NCBI RefSeq assembly: GCF_011516765.1
Contig: NZ_JAAABN010000005.1
Coordinates: 124,001 to 188,000, forward strand
Length of the DNA: 64,000 nucleotides
Direction of reading: 5' to 3'
Source of the DNA: Acetobacter sicerae
GTDB lineage: Bacteria; Pseudomonadota; Alphaproteobacteria; Acetobacterales; Acetobacteraceae
A program made the translations under genes and the position numbers. Below are positions 19,519 through 28,779 of the stretch, one piece after another (the first letter of the stretch is position 1; each line of letters opens with the position of its first letter). The notes beneath the pieces are model-generated. The model was not told where the DNA came from and made no database searches. It worked only from the letters and a program-made list of their open reading frames with translations.

Positions 19519-20997
19519 TCAGAAGGCCCAGATCGCATCGGCGTTGAACCAGAGCATGTTGCTGGTGCCGTTGTTGACAACCGGATTCTCAGGTGTTCCG
19601 GCCTGGTTGAAGGGACGGGTGCCGTTGAGCGACTTGTCGAGGCGAATTTCCGGGCGGAACGTGAACTGCCCGAAGCCAACATGCTTGTTGATGAACTCCG
19701 GACGGTAGGTGACACCGACCGTCAGCGCACCAAACGTCGTTGGCGCAGCGACATAGTATGGATAGGGCTGGTTGGTGAGCGCCTTGGTGAAGGATGTGAA
19801 GCTCGAATATTCCGCGATCGTGCCGCCGGTGTTGTCACGCAGGATTTCACCGCGGGCGTTGAAGGTCAGGTTCGGGTTGATGTCGTAAGCGAAATAGGCA
19901 GTGACACCATAGACATCATCGCGTGTCAGATCATCATGAAGATAGGTGCCGTCAACAGTGACGGTCATCTTCTTGTTGAGCTTGTAGGTCGCAAGAATAT
20001 CGCCGTTATACTGCATCTTTTCGTTGGCGATTCTGCCGACGCCTGCACTGTACCAGCCGGCTGCTGCACGGGATTCGCCGTTGTTGCCCTGAGGTCCGAA
20101 GTGGCCGAGGAGATGGAAGCTCAGCCTGCCGTCCATGAGATTGTTGAAGGCGAAACCGAAGGTTCCTTTCGGACGGCTGTTGTTACCGGCATTGCCGAAG
20201 GACGTGGAGTTGCCGGCGTCAATGCCCAGAACCCAGTCAACATACTTGTTCAGGTGAAGCGTGGTATAGATACCGATAACCTGGAACGGTACGATGTAAT
20301 CCGATGCATAGTTGAAGGTATAGAAGGGACGGGCAAGAGCCGGTGTGCCTTCGGAACCGAGGAGACCATACATCTGGCCGAGCTGGATATCGATACCACG
20401 CTTGAGGAGCCAGGGCATGTGGAAATCAACATGCGCCTGCGTCGGCACCCACTGGTACAGGCCCGTCAGAGAGCCGTCACCCATGCCTGCGGTCGGATCG
20501 AAACGGGCGTCCGAACCATACATGACTTCAAAGTTGAAGCCGAAGCCGTAGCCATCACCGATGTTCGTTACAGGATGGGAGAGGGAGCCCATGATCTGGT
20601 TGAGCGTAACGGTGTTGGCGCGGTCAACATAGAACTGTCCGAAGTTGCGGGCCGAGCGTGTCCAGGGGTTGCCGGCGATACCGGCTTCCACGGTGAGGTG
20701 TCCCACCAGTCCATCCCAGTAGGAGAGGGGTTTGCCTGCTTTGGGGTGGAAGATGTTGCCCTGTACGACTTTCAGGCTTTCTTCAGTTTCCGCAACGTCG
20801 TCATCGACAAGCTTGTTGTTGTCAGCGACGGCGTCAGGCGCCGTGCTGGCGTTCGGTGTGGTGAGGTTGACGACGGGGGCCGCCGTCGGGGCAGGCGATG
20901 GCACAGTCTGTGCGTGGGCCGCATACGGCAGGATCAGGCTTGCTGTCACCAGTGTGGATGAAAGAAGCAGGCCTTTTCTGCGGTATTTTTCGATCAT
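19519..20997 (-). CDS. Outer-membrane beta-barrel porin (OmpL-like/BBP2 type) of the ethanolamine operon
   Basis: A 492-residue exported protein. A signal peptide ends at AHAQ near residue 29, followed by a Pro/Ala/Thr-rich linker and then about 400 residues of alternating beta-strand character ending in Phe (NADAIWAF*), the typical C-terminal signal for barrel insertion. Asn-, Gly- and aromatic-rich strands and PYYVAAPTTFGALTVG resemble the putative beta-barrel porin-2 family. ATG at 20997 follows GAGAGGGAAG closely. It starts 35 bases after the permease stop and precedes the operon terminator, so it is last in eutB-eutC-permease-porin. Its cargo is inferred, not shown, to be ethanolamine or a related amine. 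Confidence 0.85.
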   Translation of the reverse strand: MIEKYRRKGLLLSSTLVTASLILPYAAHAQTVPSPAPTAAPVVNLTTPNASTAPDAVADNNKLVDDDVAETEESLKVVQGNIFHPKAGKPLSYWDGLVGHLTVEAGIAGNPWTRSARNFGQFYVDRANTVTLNQIMGSLSHPVTNIGDGYGFGFNFEVMYGSDARFDPTAGMGDGSLTGLYQWVPTQAHVDFHMPWLLKRGIDIQLGQMYGLLGSEGTPALARPFYTFNYASDYIVPFQVIGIYTTLHLNKYVDWVLGIDAGNSTSFGNAGNNSRPKGTFGFAFNNLMDGRLSFHLLGHFGPQGNNGESRAAAGWYSAGVGRIANEKMQYNGDILATYKLNKKMTVTVDGTYLHDDLTRDDVYGVTAYFAYDINPNLTFNARGEILRDNTGGTIAEYSSFTSFTKALTNQPYPYYVAAPTTFGALTVGVTYRPEFINKHVGFGQFTFRPEIRLDKSLNGTRPFNQAGTPENPVVNNGTSNMLWFNADAIWAF

Positions 20998-21032
20998 ATA
21001 ACTTCCCTCTCTTGCGATCGACTCTGACTGGC

Positions 21033-22388
21033 TCAGGAAGCCTGCAGACGCTTCTTTGTGGATCTCATCATAAAGAACACGGACAGGATCATTACGAACG
21101 CGATATAAATCAAGAAGATTGTTGTGTTGTAAAAAATAACCGCAGTCAGTGCGACAATTGCGCAACTCAGGGCGAGTGCTGGAAGGATCGGATAGAGCGG
21201 CGCACGGTAGGAACGCTCCATGTTCGGCTCCTTGCGACGCAGCACGAACAGGCTGATCATGCTGAGAATATACATGGTCAGAGCGCCGAAAACGGACATC
21301 GTGACGAGTGTGGCCGTCAGGGACTGGCCAGCAATCGAAACAACATCGTCAGAGAAAATAGCAGCGATTCCCACGATTCCACCCGCAATGGTGGCGACGT
21401 AGGGCGTCTGGAAACGCGGATGGAGTTTTCCCAGAACCGCAGGAAGAAATCCGGCGCGGGCAAGGGCGAAGATCTGACGGGCGTAGCCCATGATGATGCC
21501 GTGCAGGGAGGCGACCAGACCGAAAAGTCCAAGCCATACCAGCATGTGCAGCCAGCCGCTGTTGGTTCCGACAACGCGTTTCATGGCTTCGGGCAGAGGA
21601 TCGTTCAGATTCGCCAGCGCTTTCCAGTCGCCAACGCCACCGGCAAAGATCATGACACCGAAAGCAAGAGAAACGAGCGTCAGCACACTTGCGATATAGG
21701 CCACGGGAATCGAGCGTTTTGGATCTTTCGCTTCTTCTGCCGCCATCGCCACGCCTTCAATGGCGAGAAAGAACCAGATGGCAAAAGGAATGGCGGCAAA
21801 AATGCCTCCCATCGCCTCAAGACCGAAATGGGGAGCAACGCCCCAGCCGTCATGGACGAAATTACTCCATGAAAAGGCGGGTGCGACCACACCCATGAAG
21901 ACCAGAAGTTCGATAATGGCGGCAATGGTAACAAAGAGTTCAAAAGATGCCGCAATGTGAACGCCAATAATGTTGAGCGCCATGAAGATGATGTAGGCGC
22001 CCACAGCTGCAACTTTTGGCGACAGGGCTGGAAACTGCACGTTCAGATACGCACCAATCGCAAGAGCGATTGCTGGGGGGGCGAAGATGAACTCAACGAG
22101 AGTCGCAAGGCCGGCAATCAGTCCACCCAGTGGACCCAGCGCACGGAAGCTGTAGGTGAAGGGGCCGCCTGCATGGGGAATGGCTGTCGTCAGTTCCGTA
22201 AAACTGAAGATGAAGGACGTGTACATCAGGGCCACGAAAATCGTGGCGACCATGAAGCCAAGCGTTCCGGCTGTTCCCCAGCCATAACTCCAGCCGAAAT
22301 ATTCGCCGGAAATCACAAGACCGACACCGATGCCCCATAAATGGAAAGCGCTCAGTGTCTTGTGGAGTTTTGTCGCACCCGTTGTCAT
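21033..22388 (-). CDS. eat: Ethanolamine permease (APC superfamily)
   Basis: A 451-residue inner-membrane transporter with about twelve helices. The start LWGIGVGLVISGEYFGWSYGW is typical of Eat-type ethanolamine permeases, in which a GEY/GWxxGW stretch replaces the amino acid-permease signature. Later blocks include FTYSFRALGPLGGLIAGLATL and AIEGVAMAAEEAKDPKRSIP. Its ATG overlaps the eutC stop as ATGA. Position between eutC and a porin supports ethanolamine as substrate. General amino acid permease activity is the main alternative. Confidence 0.9.
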   Translation of the reverse strand: MTTGATKLHKTLSAFHLWGIGVGLVISGEYFGWSYGWGTAGTLGFMVATIFVALMYTSFIFSFTELTTAIPHAGGPFTYSFRALGPLGGLIAGLATLVEFIFAPPAIALAIGAYLNVQFPALSPKVAAVGAYIIFMALNIIGVHIAASFELFVTIAAIIELLVFMGVVAPAFSWSNFVHDGWGVAPHFGLEAMGGIFAAIPFAIWFFLAIEGVAMAAEEAKDPKRSIPVAYIASVLTLVSLAFGVMIFAGGVGDWKALANLNDPLPEAMKRVVGTNSGWLHMLVWLGLFGLVASLHGIIMGYARQIFALARAGFLPAVLGKLHPRFQTPYVATIAGGIVGIAAIFSDDVVSIAGQSLTATLVTMSVFGALTMYILSMISLFVLRRKEPNMERSYRAPLYPILPALALSCAIVALTAVIFYNTTIFLIYIAFVMILSVFFMMRSTKKRLQAS

Positions 22389-23185
22389 GCGCGTGTGTCC
22401 TTATCAAGAGCGGGTGGTGCCTGTTCGAGAAGTGTGCTTCCCGGTGCGTCATCTTTCAGATCGACGCCTGTCAGCTTTCTCTGCCTGGCCTCGCGCATCA
22501 GCCAGGCGAGTTTGTCAGCCGCTACGGCTGTGTTCAGGCCATGTGGGTGAATGTTGGAAAGGCAGTTGCGGGCCGAATCCGGACAGCCAACGCGTGGCGC
22601 ATATGTGAGATAGGCGCCCATGCTGTTCGCAACGCTGAGGCCCGGACGTTCGCCGATCATCATGACGACCATGCTCGCGCCCATGGCGGCGGCGATCTCA
22701 TCGCCAATGGCGACACGGCCTTCCTTTGCGATAACAAGAGGCGCAATCGACCAGTCTTTCAGGCGCTCTTTCATCGCGTGGTACAGGGCGACCGCGCCTT
22801 CAGTCGTGGCGACGGATGAGAGACCATCCGCTGCGACAAACACGGCGTCCCAATTGCCTTTTTTCAGACCGGCAAGACTTTCTGCATCAAGACGTCGTCC
22901 CAGATCAGGCCGTCGCAGATAGGTCGGGCGATCCGGTGCCCGGCTGTGAACGATCAGGTAGGGCTCGTCCTTCAGTTGTGCCTGCATCGTGTCGATGTCG
23001 AGAGGCGCGTGCACTGCGTCACGCGCCTGCGCATGCGCCGCCTGAAAAGCAAGAACATCCGTGCTGCGCTGCGCATTTCCGCTACGGCCCAGCCCGATGC
23101 GTGCGCGGGTCAGGGAGCGCAGTCCGTGCCATGGGTCCGGACTGCCGCCTTTGGTCGGTGAGGTGGGGAGCATCTTGTCTGTCAT
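22385..23185 (-). CDS. eutC: Ethanolamine ammonia-lyase small subunit
   Basis: Light chain of the adenosylcobalamin-dependent lyase that splits ethanolamine into acetaldehyde and ammonia. 266 residues, within the usual range. Features include LTRARIGLGRSGNA, DIDTMQAQL, and the long conserved segment around VVMMIGERPGLSVANSMGAY. ATG at 23185 lies one base past the eutB stop; a TTG at 23194 inside eutB is a weaker option. It is coupled to the permease by a four-base overlap. Confidence 0.95.
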   Translation of the reverse strand: MTDKMLPTSPTKGGSPDPWHGLRSLTRARIGLGRSGNAQRSTDVLAFQAAHAQARDAVHAPLDIDTMQAQLKDEPYLIVHSRAPDRPTYLRRPDLGRRLDAESLAGLKKGNWDAVFVAADGLSSVATTEGAVALYHAMKERLKDWSIAPLVIAKEGRVAIGDEIAAAMGASMVVMMIGERPGLSVANSMGAYLTYAPRVGCPDSARNCLSNIHPHGLNTAVAADKLAWLMREARQRKLTGVDLKDDAPGSTLLEQAPPALDKDTRA

Positions 23186-23186
23186 G

Positions 23187-24569
23187 TCAGGCAATCATCT
23201 GGCCAAGAAGTGTCTGGCTGGGAGACAGAGGCAGCATTCTGTCATTGCCACTGTCATACAGGCCCATTTTTTCAAGCCACGCAGTGAATTCCGGCGCCGG
23301 TTTCAGATTCAGCAGCGTCCGTAATGTCAGAATGTCGTGGAAGGACAGGCTCTGATAGTTGAGCATGATGTCATCCGCGCCCGGCACGCCGATCAGGAAG
23401 GAAATGCCCGCCGTCCCAAGCAGCACCATCAGGTTGTCCATGTCATCCTGATCGGCCTCGGCGTGGTTGGTGTAACAGGCGTCACAGCCCATCGGGACAC
23501 CCATCAGCTTGGCGCAGAAATGATCCTCAAGACCGGCGCGGATGATCTGCTTGCCGTCATAGAGATATTCGGGACCGATGAAGCCCACGACCGTGTTGAC
23601 CAGCAGCGGCCTGTAGGCCCGCGCAACGGCGTAGGCCCGCGCCTCCACGGTCTGCTGGTCAATGCCGTGATGCGCGTCGGCTGAAAGAGCCGCACCCTGT
23701 CCGGTTTCGAAATACATGAGGTTGTCGCCAACCGTACCGCGTTTCAGTCCCTGAGCGGCGTCATGCGCCTCCTTGAGAATGGCGAGGTTGACGCCAAACC
23801 CTTCGTTGGCCTTCTGGGTGCCGGCGATGGACTGGAACACCAGATCGACCGCGCCGCCGCGGTTGATGATCTCGATGGTGTTGGTCACATGGGTCAGAAC
23901 GCAGGTCTGGGTGGGAATGTCGTAGTGCTGGCGGGCGTGGTCGAGCATGTCGAGCAGCGCCAGCCCGTTGGCGACGCTGTCGGTCGCGGGATTGATCCCG
24001 ATGACCGCGTCACCCATGCCGTAGAGCAGCCCGTCCAGCGTGGAGGCGGCGATGCCCTTGAGATCATCCGTCGGGTGGTTGGGCTGCAGACGGGAGGCGA
24101 GGCGTCCCTCAAGCCCGATGGTGTTGCGGAACCGGGTGATGACCCTGATCTTGCGTGCAACGCTCATCAGATCCTGATTGCGCATGATCTTGCTGACGGC
24201 GGCGGCCATTTCGGGCGTGATGCCGGGCGCTACGGCGGCGAGTGTGGCGGTGTCGGCTTCATGCGACAGGAGCCAGTCACGGAAACCACCAACCGTCAGA
24301 TGGGCGATGGGAGCGAAGGCGGCCTTGTCGTGGGTGTCCACAATCAGGCGTGTGACCTCGTCTTCTTCATACGGAACGAGATCGGTGCTCAGGAGGGTGC
24401 TGAGAGGCAGTTCCGCCAGTGCATAGCGGGCGGCCATGCGTTGACCGTCGGATGTGGCGGCAAGGCCTGCCAGTTCATCCCCGGATCTCTGTGAGGAAGC
24501 CGCTGCGAGCAGCCCTTTGAGGTCATCAAACCCGTAGCGTTCTCCGCCGAGCGTATGATGGAAGCTCAT
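23187..24569 (-). CDS. eutB: Ethanolamine ammonia-lyase large subunit
   Basis: Catalytic TIM-barrel subunit of the B12-dependent lyase; forms the enzyme with EutC. 460 residues, matching family length. Recognisable blocks include ANPLSxx-like NPATDSVANG, DIPTQTCVLTHVTNTIE, VDLVFQSIAGTQKANEGFG, MYFETGQGAALSADAHHG and FIGPEYLYDGKQIIRAGLED. ATG at 24569 is chosen because AGGAG lies 8 bases upstream; the open frame continues 29 codons further without EutB character. It is the first gene of the operon. No eutA reactivase, regulator or microcompartment shell gene is adjacent. Confidence 0.96.
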   Translation of the reverse strand: MSFHHTLGGERYGFDDLKGLLAAASSQRSGDELAGLAATSDGQRMAARYALAELPLSTLLSTDLVPYEEDEVTRLIVDTHDKAAFAPIAHLTVGGFRDWLLSHEADTATLAAVAPGITPEMAAAVSKIMRNQDLMSVARKIRVITRFRNTIGLEGRLASRLQPNHPTDDLKGIAASTLDGLLYGMGDAVIGINPATDSVANGLALLDMLDHARQHYDIPTQTCVLTHVTNTIEIINRGGAVDLVFQSIAGTQKANEGFGVNLAILKEAHDAAQGLKRGTVGDNLMYFETGQGAALSADAHHGIDQQTVEARAYAVARAYRPLLVNTVVGFIGPEYLYDGKQIIRAGLEDHFCAKLMGVPMGCDACYTNHAEADQDDMDNLMVLLGTAGISFLIGVPGADDIMLNYQSLSFHDILTLRTLLNLKPAPEFTAWLEKMGLYDSGNDRMLPLSPSQTLLGQMIA

Positions 24570-24812
24570 CCCGAAAGCTCCTGCCGTCCAGTTTCGGGCT
24601 AGGCCCGGCTTGTGTGATTGATGTCTGATGCGCAGAACGATGCGTTTTCGAAACATACCGGATATACGTCAAAACACCAAAGAAGAGGCGTTCAATCCGG
24701 AAGGTGTTTTCGCCGTGCAGAGTAGCTTTGCATGGGTCGTGTCAAAAAAACGGTTTTTTCGGAATCTGGAGGTTTTTTTGGTTGAGTATGAAGCAAATGG
24801 AAAATCGTAATC

Positions 24813-24955
24813 ATGAAACAAAAGAACAATCAGCAATGTTTTGACATAAAAAATATGGAGGACGAAAAATGAAAAATATTAATCAACTGAAAATAAAGGA
24901 AAAATTATATGATCTGGCGTTGAATGGACATAAAATGATGCAAAGATTCCCCTGA
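24813..24955 (+). other. AT-rich patch with two overlapping tiny ORFs
   Basis: Inside the 464-base gap between eutB and the exonuclease gene, about 24780-24950 is strongly AT-rich. A 19-codon frame (24813-24872) overlaps as ATGA with a 28-codon frame (24869-24955) that begins MKNINQLKIKEKLYDLALNG. A GGAGG at 24857-24861 precedes the second by about 7 bases. Such a strong ribosome site is suggestive, but the peptides are unrecognised and could be chance. They may be a leader or decayed foreign DNA. The rest of the gap shows nothing definite; the eut promoter must lie here. Confidence 0.3.
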
Positions 24956-25033
24956 AATACGTCTGTTTCTGTCCTGTGTGGTGCTCAAAGTCCGGCGGAA
25001 TATCCGGCACAGGCATACGATGCTGGAGCTAAC

Positions 25034-25549
25034 ATGTTCATTTTTCTGGATAATGAGGCCTCCTCCCTCAATGTTGAGAGCTATCCCATCGAAATTGCCT
25101 GGGTAGGAGAGGATGGACGGAGTGAAAGCTTCCTGATCCGGCCGGAACCGGGGTGGACAGACTGGTCGGAGGAAGCCGAAGCCTTACATGGGCTGAGCCG
25201 GGACACGCTCATGCGGGAAGGCAGTCCTGCGGCCCTCGTGGCGCAGCGCTTTCTGGCGGCTACGGAAAACTGCCGGATTGTCACGGATGCGCCTGCATTC
25301 GATCGCGGCTGGTTGAAAAGATTGTGCACTGTTGTCGGGGAGAAGGAGCCCGCTGTCCATCCTGTGCTGGAAGCATGGGTGGAGGCACTCCGACTGGCGC
25401 ACGGGGGCGCGTCGGCGGAGGAAGACGCCACGTTGCTGGCTCAGGTTCGCGTACGGGAAGAAAAGCGGACAGCACCCAGACACAGGGCTTTGCCGGATGC
25501 GCTGGAGTTGTGGAGAATCTGGAAAGATCTCCGGGATGGCGTGACGTAA
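25034..25549 (+). CDS. DEDDh-type 3'-5' exonuclease
   Basis: A 171-residue RNase H-fold nuclease. Exonuclease I motif FLDNEASSL gives the Asp-x-Glu pair, the middle IVTDAPAFDRGWL gives the second Asp, and HRALPDALELW gives the His and last Asp of the DEDDh set. It resembles DnaQ/RNase T-like stand-alone proteins that trim DNA or RNA ends. ATG at 25034 has GGAG 6-9 bases upstream. The gene stands alone and ends against a hairpin shared with the convergent tautomerase gene. The precise substrate is unknown. Confidence 0.83.
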   Translation: MFIFLDNEASSLNVESYPIEIAWVGEDGRSESFLIRPEPGWTDWSEEAEALHGLSRDTLMREGSPAALVAQRFLAATENCRIVTDAPAFDRGWLKRLCTVVGEKEPAVHPVLEAWVEALRLAHGGASAEEDATLLAQVRVREEKRTAPRHRALPDALELWRIWKDLRDGVT

Positions 25550-25561
25550 TAGTGATAGAGC

Positions 25562-25593
25562 GGGGCAGGCCCGAAGCGCATCAGGCCTGCCCG
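25562..25593. terminator. Bidirectional hairpin between convergent genes
   Basis: GGGCAGGCC pairs with GGCCTGCCC around a 12-base loop, between the stop codons of the exonuclease and tautomerase genes. Confidence 0.65.
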
Positions 25594-25600
25594 GTCGCAA

Positions 25601-26002
25601 TTACTTGCGGAGAGGAAGCTCGCCTGTCAGGAACTGGGCGCGGCCAAGACCGAACGACCAGTGGGCGTCCTTGTTCTCCACCACGGAAATCATGACGTCG
25701 GACGACTTGATCCCGCATTCCGCTTCCAGACGGTCCGTGAGCAGGCGATAGAACAGAGCCAGCCCGCCATCGCCACGCGGACGGCTGAAGACCTGCAACA
25801 GCACCATGTTTTTGGTGCGCGGAATGTCGAGGCCCGTATCCTCAAGGATCATGTGTGACGGCTTGTGCTCGGTGACGATCTGGTAGCGATCGCCACGGGG
25901 CACCTGAAACGCCTCCAGCATGGCTTCATGCGTGGTGTCGAGCAGCTTCTTGATCTCGGCTTCGCTGCGGCCTTCGTAGACGTGAAAATGCAGAAGAGGC
26001 AT
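25601..26002 (-). CDS. Tautomerase-superfamily protein
   Basis: A 133-residue protein starting Met-Pro-Leu-Leu, so cleavage of Met exposes the catalytic Pro typical of 4-oxalocrotonate tautomerase relatives. The body (VYEGRSEAEIKKLLDTTHEA, DRYQIVTEH, VENKDAHWSFGLGRAQFL) matches the longer double-motif tautomerase group often paired with aromatic or amine catabolism. It lies 35 bases downstream of an aminotransferase on the same strand, so the two are probably cotranscribed. The substrate cannot be told from sequence. Confidence 0.88.
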   Translation of the reverse strand: MPLLHFHVYEGRSEAEIKKLLDTTHEAMLEAFQVPRGDRYQIVTEHKPSHMILEDTGLDIPRTKNMVLLQVFSRPRGDGGLALFYRLLTDRLEAECGIKSSDVMISVVENKDAHWSFGLGRAQFLTGELPLRK

Positions 26003-26037
26003 GAAAATCTCCTTGTCTTGTCGGAAGGGAGCCGGGA

Positions 26038-27387
26038 TCAGTCCAGCTCGGTAATCAGTTTGCGGACGGTCGCCACCATGTCACGCAACTGCTCAGGTGT
26101 CGAAATGAACGGAGGACCAAAAGAGATCGTCTCGCCGGTGCAGCGCAGGAGAAGCCCGCTCTTCAGCCCTTTTTCGAACAGTTCAAGACCTCGTGCGCCG
26201 GGCGCGCCTTCCCGTGGCTTCAGATCGACGCCCGCCGTGAGACCGATATTGCGGATGTCATGCACGATGGGCAGGTCGCGCAGGCTGTGAATGGCCTCCT
26301 CCAGCACTGGCTCCAGTGAGCGGGCGCGGGCGACCAGACTTTCCTCTTCCATGATGTCGAGAACCGTGTGCGCCACGGCAGCCGCCAGCGGATGGCCGGA
26401 ATAGGTGTAGCCGTGCGCGAACTCGATCGCGTTTTCGGGGCCGGTCATGAAGGTATTGTAGATCTCGTCGCTCACGATCACGCCGCCCATCGGGACAATG
26501 CCGTTGGTCACGGCCTTGGCGAAGGTGATCATGTCCGGCTTCACGCCAAAACGCTGCGAGGCGAAGTTCTCGCCCATACGACCGAAACCGGTGATGACCT
26601 CGTCGAAGATCAGCAGGATGCCGTGCCTGGTGCAGATCTCGCGCAGACGCTCAAGATAGCCGATCGGCGGCACCAGCACGCCAGTGGAACCCTGTACCGG
26701 TTCCACCATGACCGCCGCGATGGTGGAGGCGTCATGCAGTGCGATGACACGTTCCAGATCCTCGGCCACCTCCGCGCCCCACTCGGGCTGCCCCTTGGAG
26801 AACGCGACCTTGGCGTGATCATAGGGGTGACGGATATGGTCCACACCCGGCGCCATGATCGTGGCGAACATCTTGCGGTTGGGGACAATGCCGCCGACCG
26901 ACATGCCGCCCAGTCCGACGCCGTGATAGCCACGCTCACGGCCGATCAGACGGAACCGGCCGCCTTCGCCACGCAGTCGATGATAGCCGATGGCGGCCTT
27001 CAGGGCTGTGTCGGCGGCCTCCGAACCGGAGTTGGCGAAAAAGACATGCTCAAGTCCGGCCGGCGCCATGTTGGCGATGCGCTCGGCGAGGCGGACCGTG
27101 ACAGGATTGGCAAGCTGGAAGCCCGGCGCATAGTCGAGTGTGTCAGCCTGCTTTTTCAGGGCTTCAGAGATCCGTGGATCGGCGTGTCCGAGCGGGGAGC
27201 ACCACAGGCCGGACAGGGTATCAAACAGCTTCACACCGTCAGCTGTCGTGTAATAAGGCCCGCTCGCGCTCTCCAGAACGCGGGCCATGCCCTGTTCCTT
27301 GACCCGACGATTGGCCGTGAACGGCATCCAGTAGCGCCCTTCTCTGAGGCTTTTGGCGCAATCGAACTCGTTTTTCAGTTCAGGCAT
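26038..27387 (-). CDS. Class III omega-aminotransferase (beta-alanine--pyruvate type)
   Basis: A 449-residue PLP enzyme that moves amino groups from omega-amines or beta-alanine to pyruvate or similar acceptors. It begins with the family pattern YWMPFTANRRVKE. Other blocks are GLWCSPLGHADPRI, FFANSGSEAADTALK (phosphate binding), ERGYHGVGLGGMSVGG, LLIFDEVITGFGR, and FAKAVTNGIVPMGGV with the PLP lysine. ATG at 27387 is preferred, with GGGAG upstream; the frame continues 29 codons without similarity. It is followed by the tautomerase gene. The natural amine substrate is unknown. Confidence 0.92.
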   Translation of the reverse strand: MPELKNEFDCAKSLREGRYWMPFTANRRVKEQGMARVLESASGPYYTTADGVKLFDTLSGLWCSPLGHADPRISEALKKQADTLDYAPGFQLANPVTVRLAERIANMAPAGLEHVFFANSGSEAADTALKAAIGYHRLRGEGGRFRLIGRERGYHGVGLGGMSVGGIVPNRKMFATIMAPGVDHIRHPYDHAKVAFSKGQPEWGAEVAEDLERVIALHDASTIAAVMVEPVQGSTGVLVPPIGYLERLREICTRHGILLIFDEVITGFGRMGENFASQRFGVKPDMITFAKAVTNGIVPMGGVIVSDEIYNTFMTGPENAIEFAHGYTYSGHPLAAAVAHTVLDIMEEESLVARARSLEPVLEEAIHSLRDLPIVHDIRNIGLTAGVDLKPREGAPGARGLELFEKGLKSGLLLRCTGETISFGPPFISTPEQLRDMVATVRKLITELD

Positions 27388-27607
27388 GCTTGAGGCTCCC
27401 GCTTTTTCCCCGCTCGGGGATATTCGCGTCTGTGTTACGTGATCATTGCGATTTCGTATAGACATGCGCGGCACATCTTTTCTGCCATTTCCTGTGACGC
27501 CAGGAGGACATGACGCAATCGGTAAAGGGAATGTCCCGCAGATCTATCAACGGACTGTGGTCAGAAGTTCTGATGGCGTCTTCCCTTCCCGGTGCTATTT
27601 TCCCGTC

Positions 27608-28690
27608 ATGAAACAGACAGTCCTTCCGCTTTCCGATCATTGCAACGGAGAGATTTTCGTCAATTCACCTCTTCCGGAAGACTGGCGGGAAGCTCCAAGG
27701 CCTCCGGCCTGGCCTGAGCCGCCGGCTCCTCCGCAGTCGGCGGCTCAGGCAGGTAAAAAACGGCGGGGGGTAAGACCTCTGGTGTTTCTGCGCTGGATGA
27801 TAGCGAGTCTTCGGGAAAAGCCGCCGCAAGACCTTGAGCCGGATGTGCCGGGAAATCCGCACGCCGTGCCGGGGCAGGGGGAGGTTGCTGTCACCTTTAT
27901 CGGTCACGACACCTTCCTTCTCAGATTCCCATTGCCGGATGGCGGCACGCTCTCTGTTCTGACGGACCCGATTTTCTCGGAACGCTGTTCGCCCCTGCCG
28001 TTTATGGGGCCGAAGCGCTTCCGGCCGCCAGCATACCAACTGGCCGATCTGCCGCCCATCGACGTCGTTCTGGTCTCGCATTGTCATTATGACCATCTCG
28101 ATCTGCCATCTCTGCGGGCGCTGGCCCGTCGGGACAATCCCGTGGTCGTGACGACGGCGCAGACGGGCGATCTGATTCGCAAGGCCGGTCTGTCGCGGGT
28201 GTCCGAACTGGACTGGTGGCAGAATGTGCGGATCGGTGACCTTGAGGTTGTATGCACGCCAGCCCGTCATTTCACGCAGCGTGGTCTGACTGACGCCGGG
28301 AAGCGTCTGTGGGGCGGCTTTTTTCTGCGCTTTCCGAAATCACAGGAAATTCCTTCTGTCTTCTTTGCGGGTGATACCGCGCACGGACCTCACTGGAAGG
28401 AGATTCGCACCCGGCTCGGCGCGCCTGATATAGCTTTGCTGCCGATCGGGGCGTATGCGCCGCGTCCGCTGCTTCGCAAGGTTCATACGGACCCGGTGGA
28501 AGCGGTGGAGGCGTTTCGGCAGTTGCAGGCACGTCACGGGATCGCCATGCATTTCGGAACTTTTCCGTTGTCGCAGGAGCCATTGGGTGAGCCGGAGCGT
28601 TGTCTCAGGGAGACGGCGGAATGGGCCGGACTTGCGCCGGACGCTTTTGCGCCGCTCGGGTTTGGTGAAACGCGCCTGTTACGCCGGTAG
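27608..28690 (+). CDS. MBL-fold metallo-hydrolase (UlaG/NAPE-PLD-like)
   Basis: A 360-residue metallo-beta-lactamase-fold protein. The metal site is clear: HCHYDHLD (His158, His160, Asp162, His163), then CTPARHFTQRG and FFAGDTAHGPHW supply the later ligands, and MHFGTFPLS the last His. The long N-terminal part and WWQN resemble NAPE-hydrolysing phospholipase D relatives, which cleave N-acyl phosphatidylethanolamine. No signal peptide is visible; a Pro-rich linker covers residues 25-50. ATG at 27608 lacks a good ribosome site, and an upstream non-ATG start is possible. Bacterial substrate unknown. Confidence 0.85.
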   Translation: MKQTVLPLSDHCNGEIFVNSPLPEDWREAPRPPAWPEPPAPPQSAAQAGKKRRGVRPLVFLRWMIASLREKPPQDLEPDVPGNPHAVPGQGEVAVTFIGHDTFLLRFPLPDGGTLSVLTDPIFSERCSPLPFMGPKRFRPPAYQLADLPPIDVVLVSHCHYDHLDLPSLRALARRDNPVVVTTAQTGDLIRKAGLSRVSELDWWQNVRIGDLEVVCTPARHFTQRGLTDAGKRLWGGFFLRFPKSQEIPSVFFAGDTAHGPHWKEIRTRLGAPDIALLPIGAYAPRPLLRKVHTDPVEAVEAFRQLQARHGIAMHFGTFPLSQEPLGEPERCLRETAEWAGLAPDAFAPLGFGETRLLRR

Positions 28691-28779
28691 CGTCCTTCGC
28701 AGAGACGGACGAATAACGTAGAAGACCAGAAGCGCCTTCCGTGCGGGGCGTTGCAGTGGAACCGGGAAGGGAGAGCCAG

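Noticed and set aside
19510..20961. 483-codon plus-strand frame
   Set aside because: Antisense to the porin gene, which has a signal peptide and barrel character; no motif in the antisense product.
24628..24810. 60-codon frame between eutB and the exonuclease
   Set aside because: No ribosome site and no protein-like pattern; lies in mixed-composition leader DNA.
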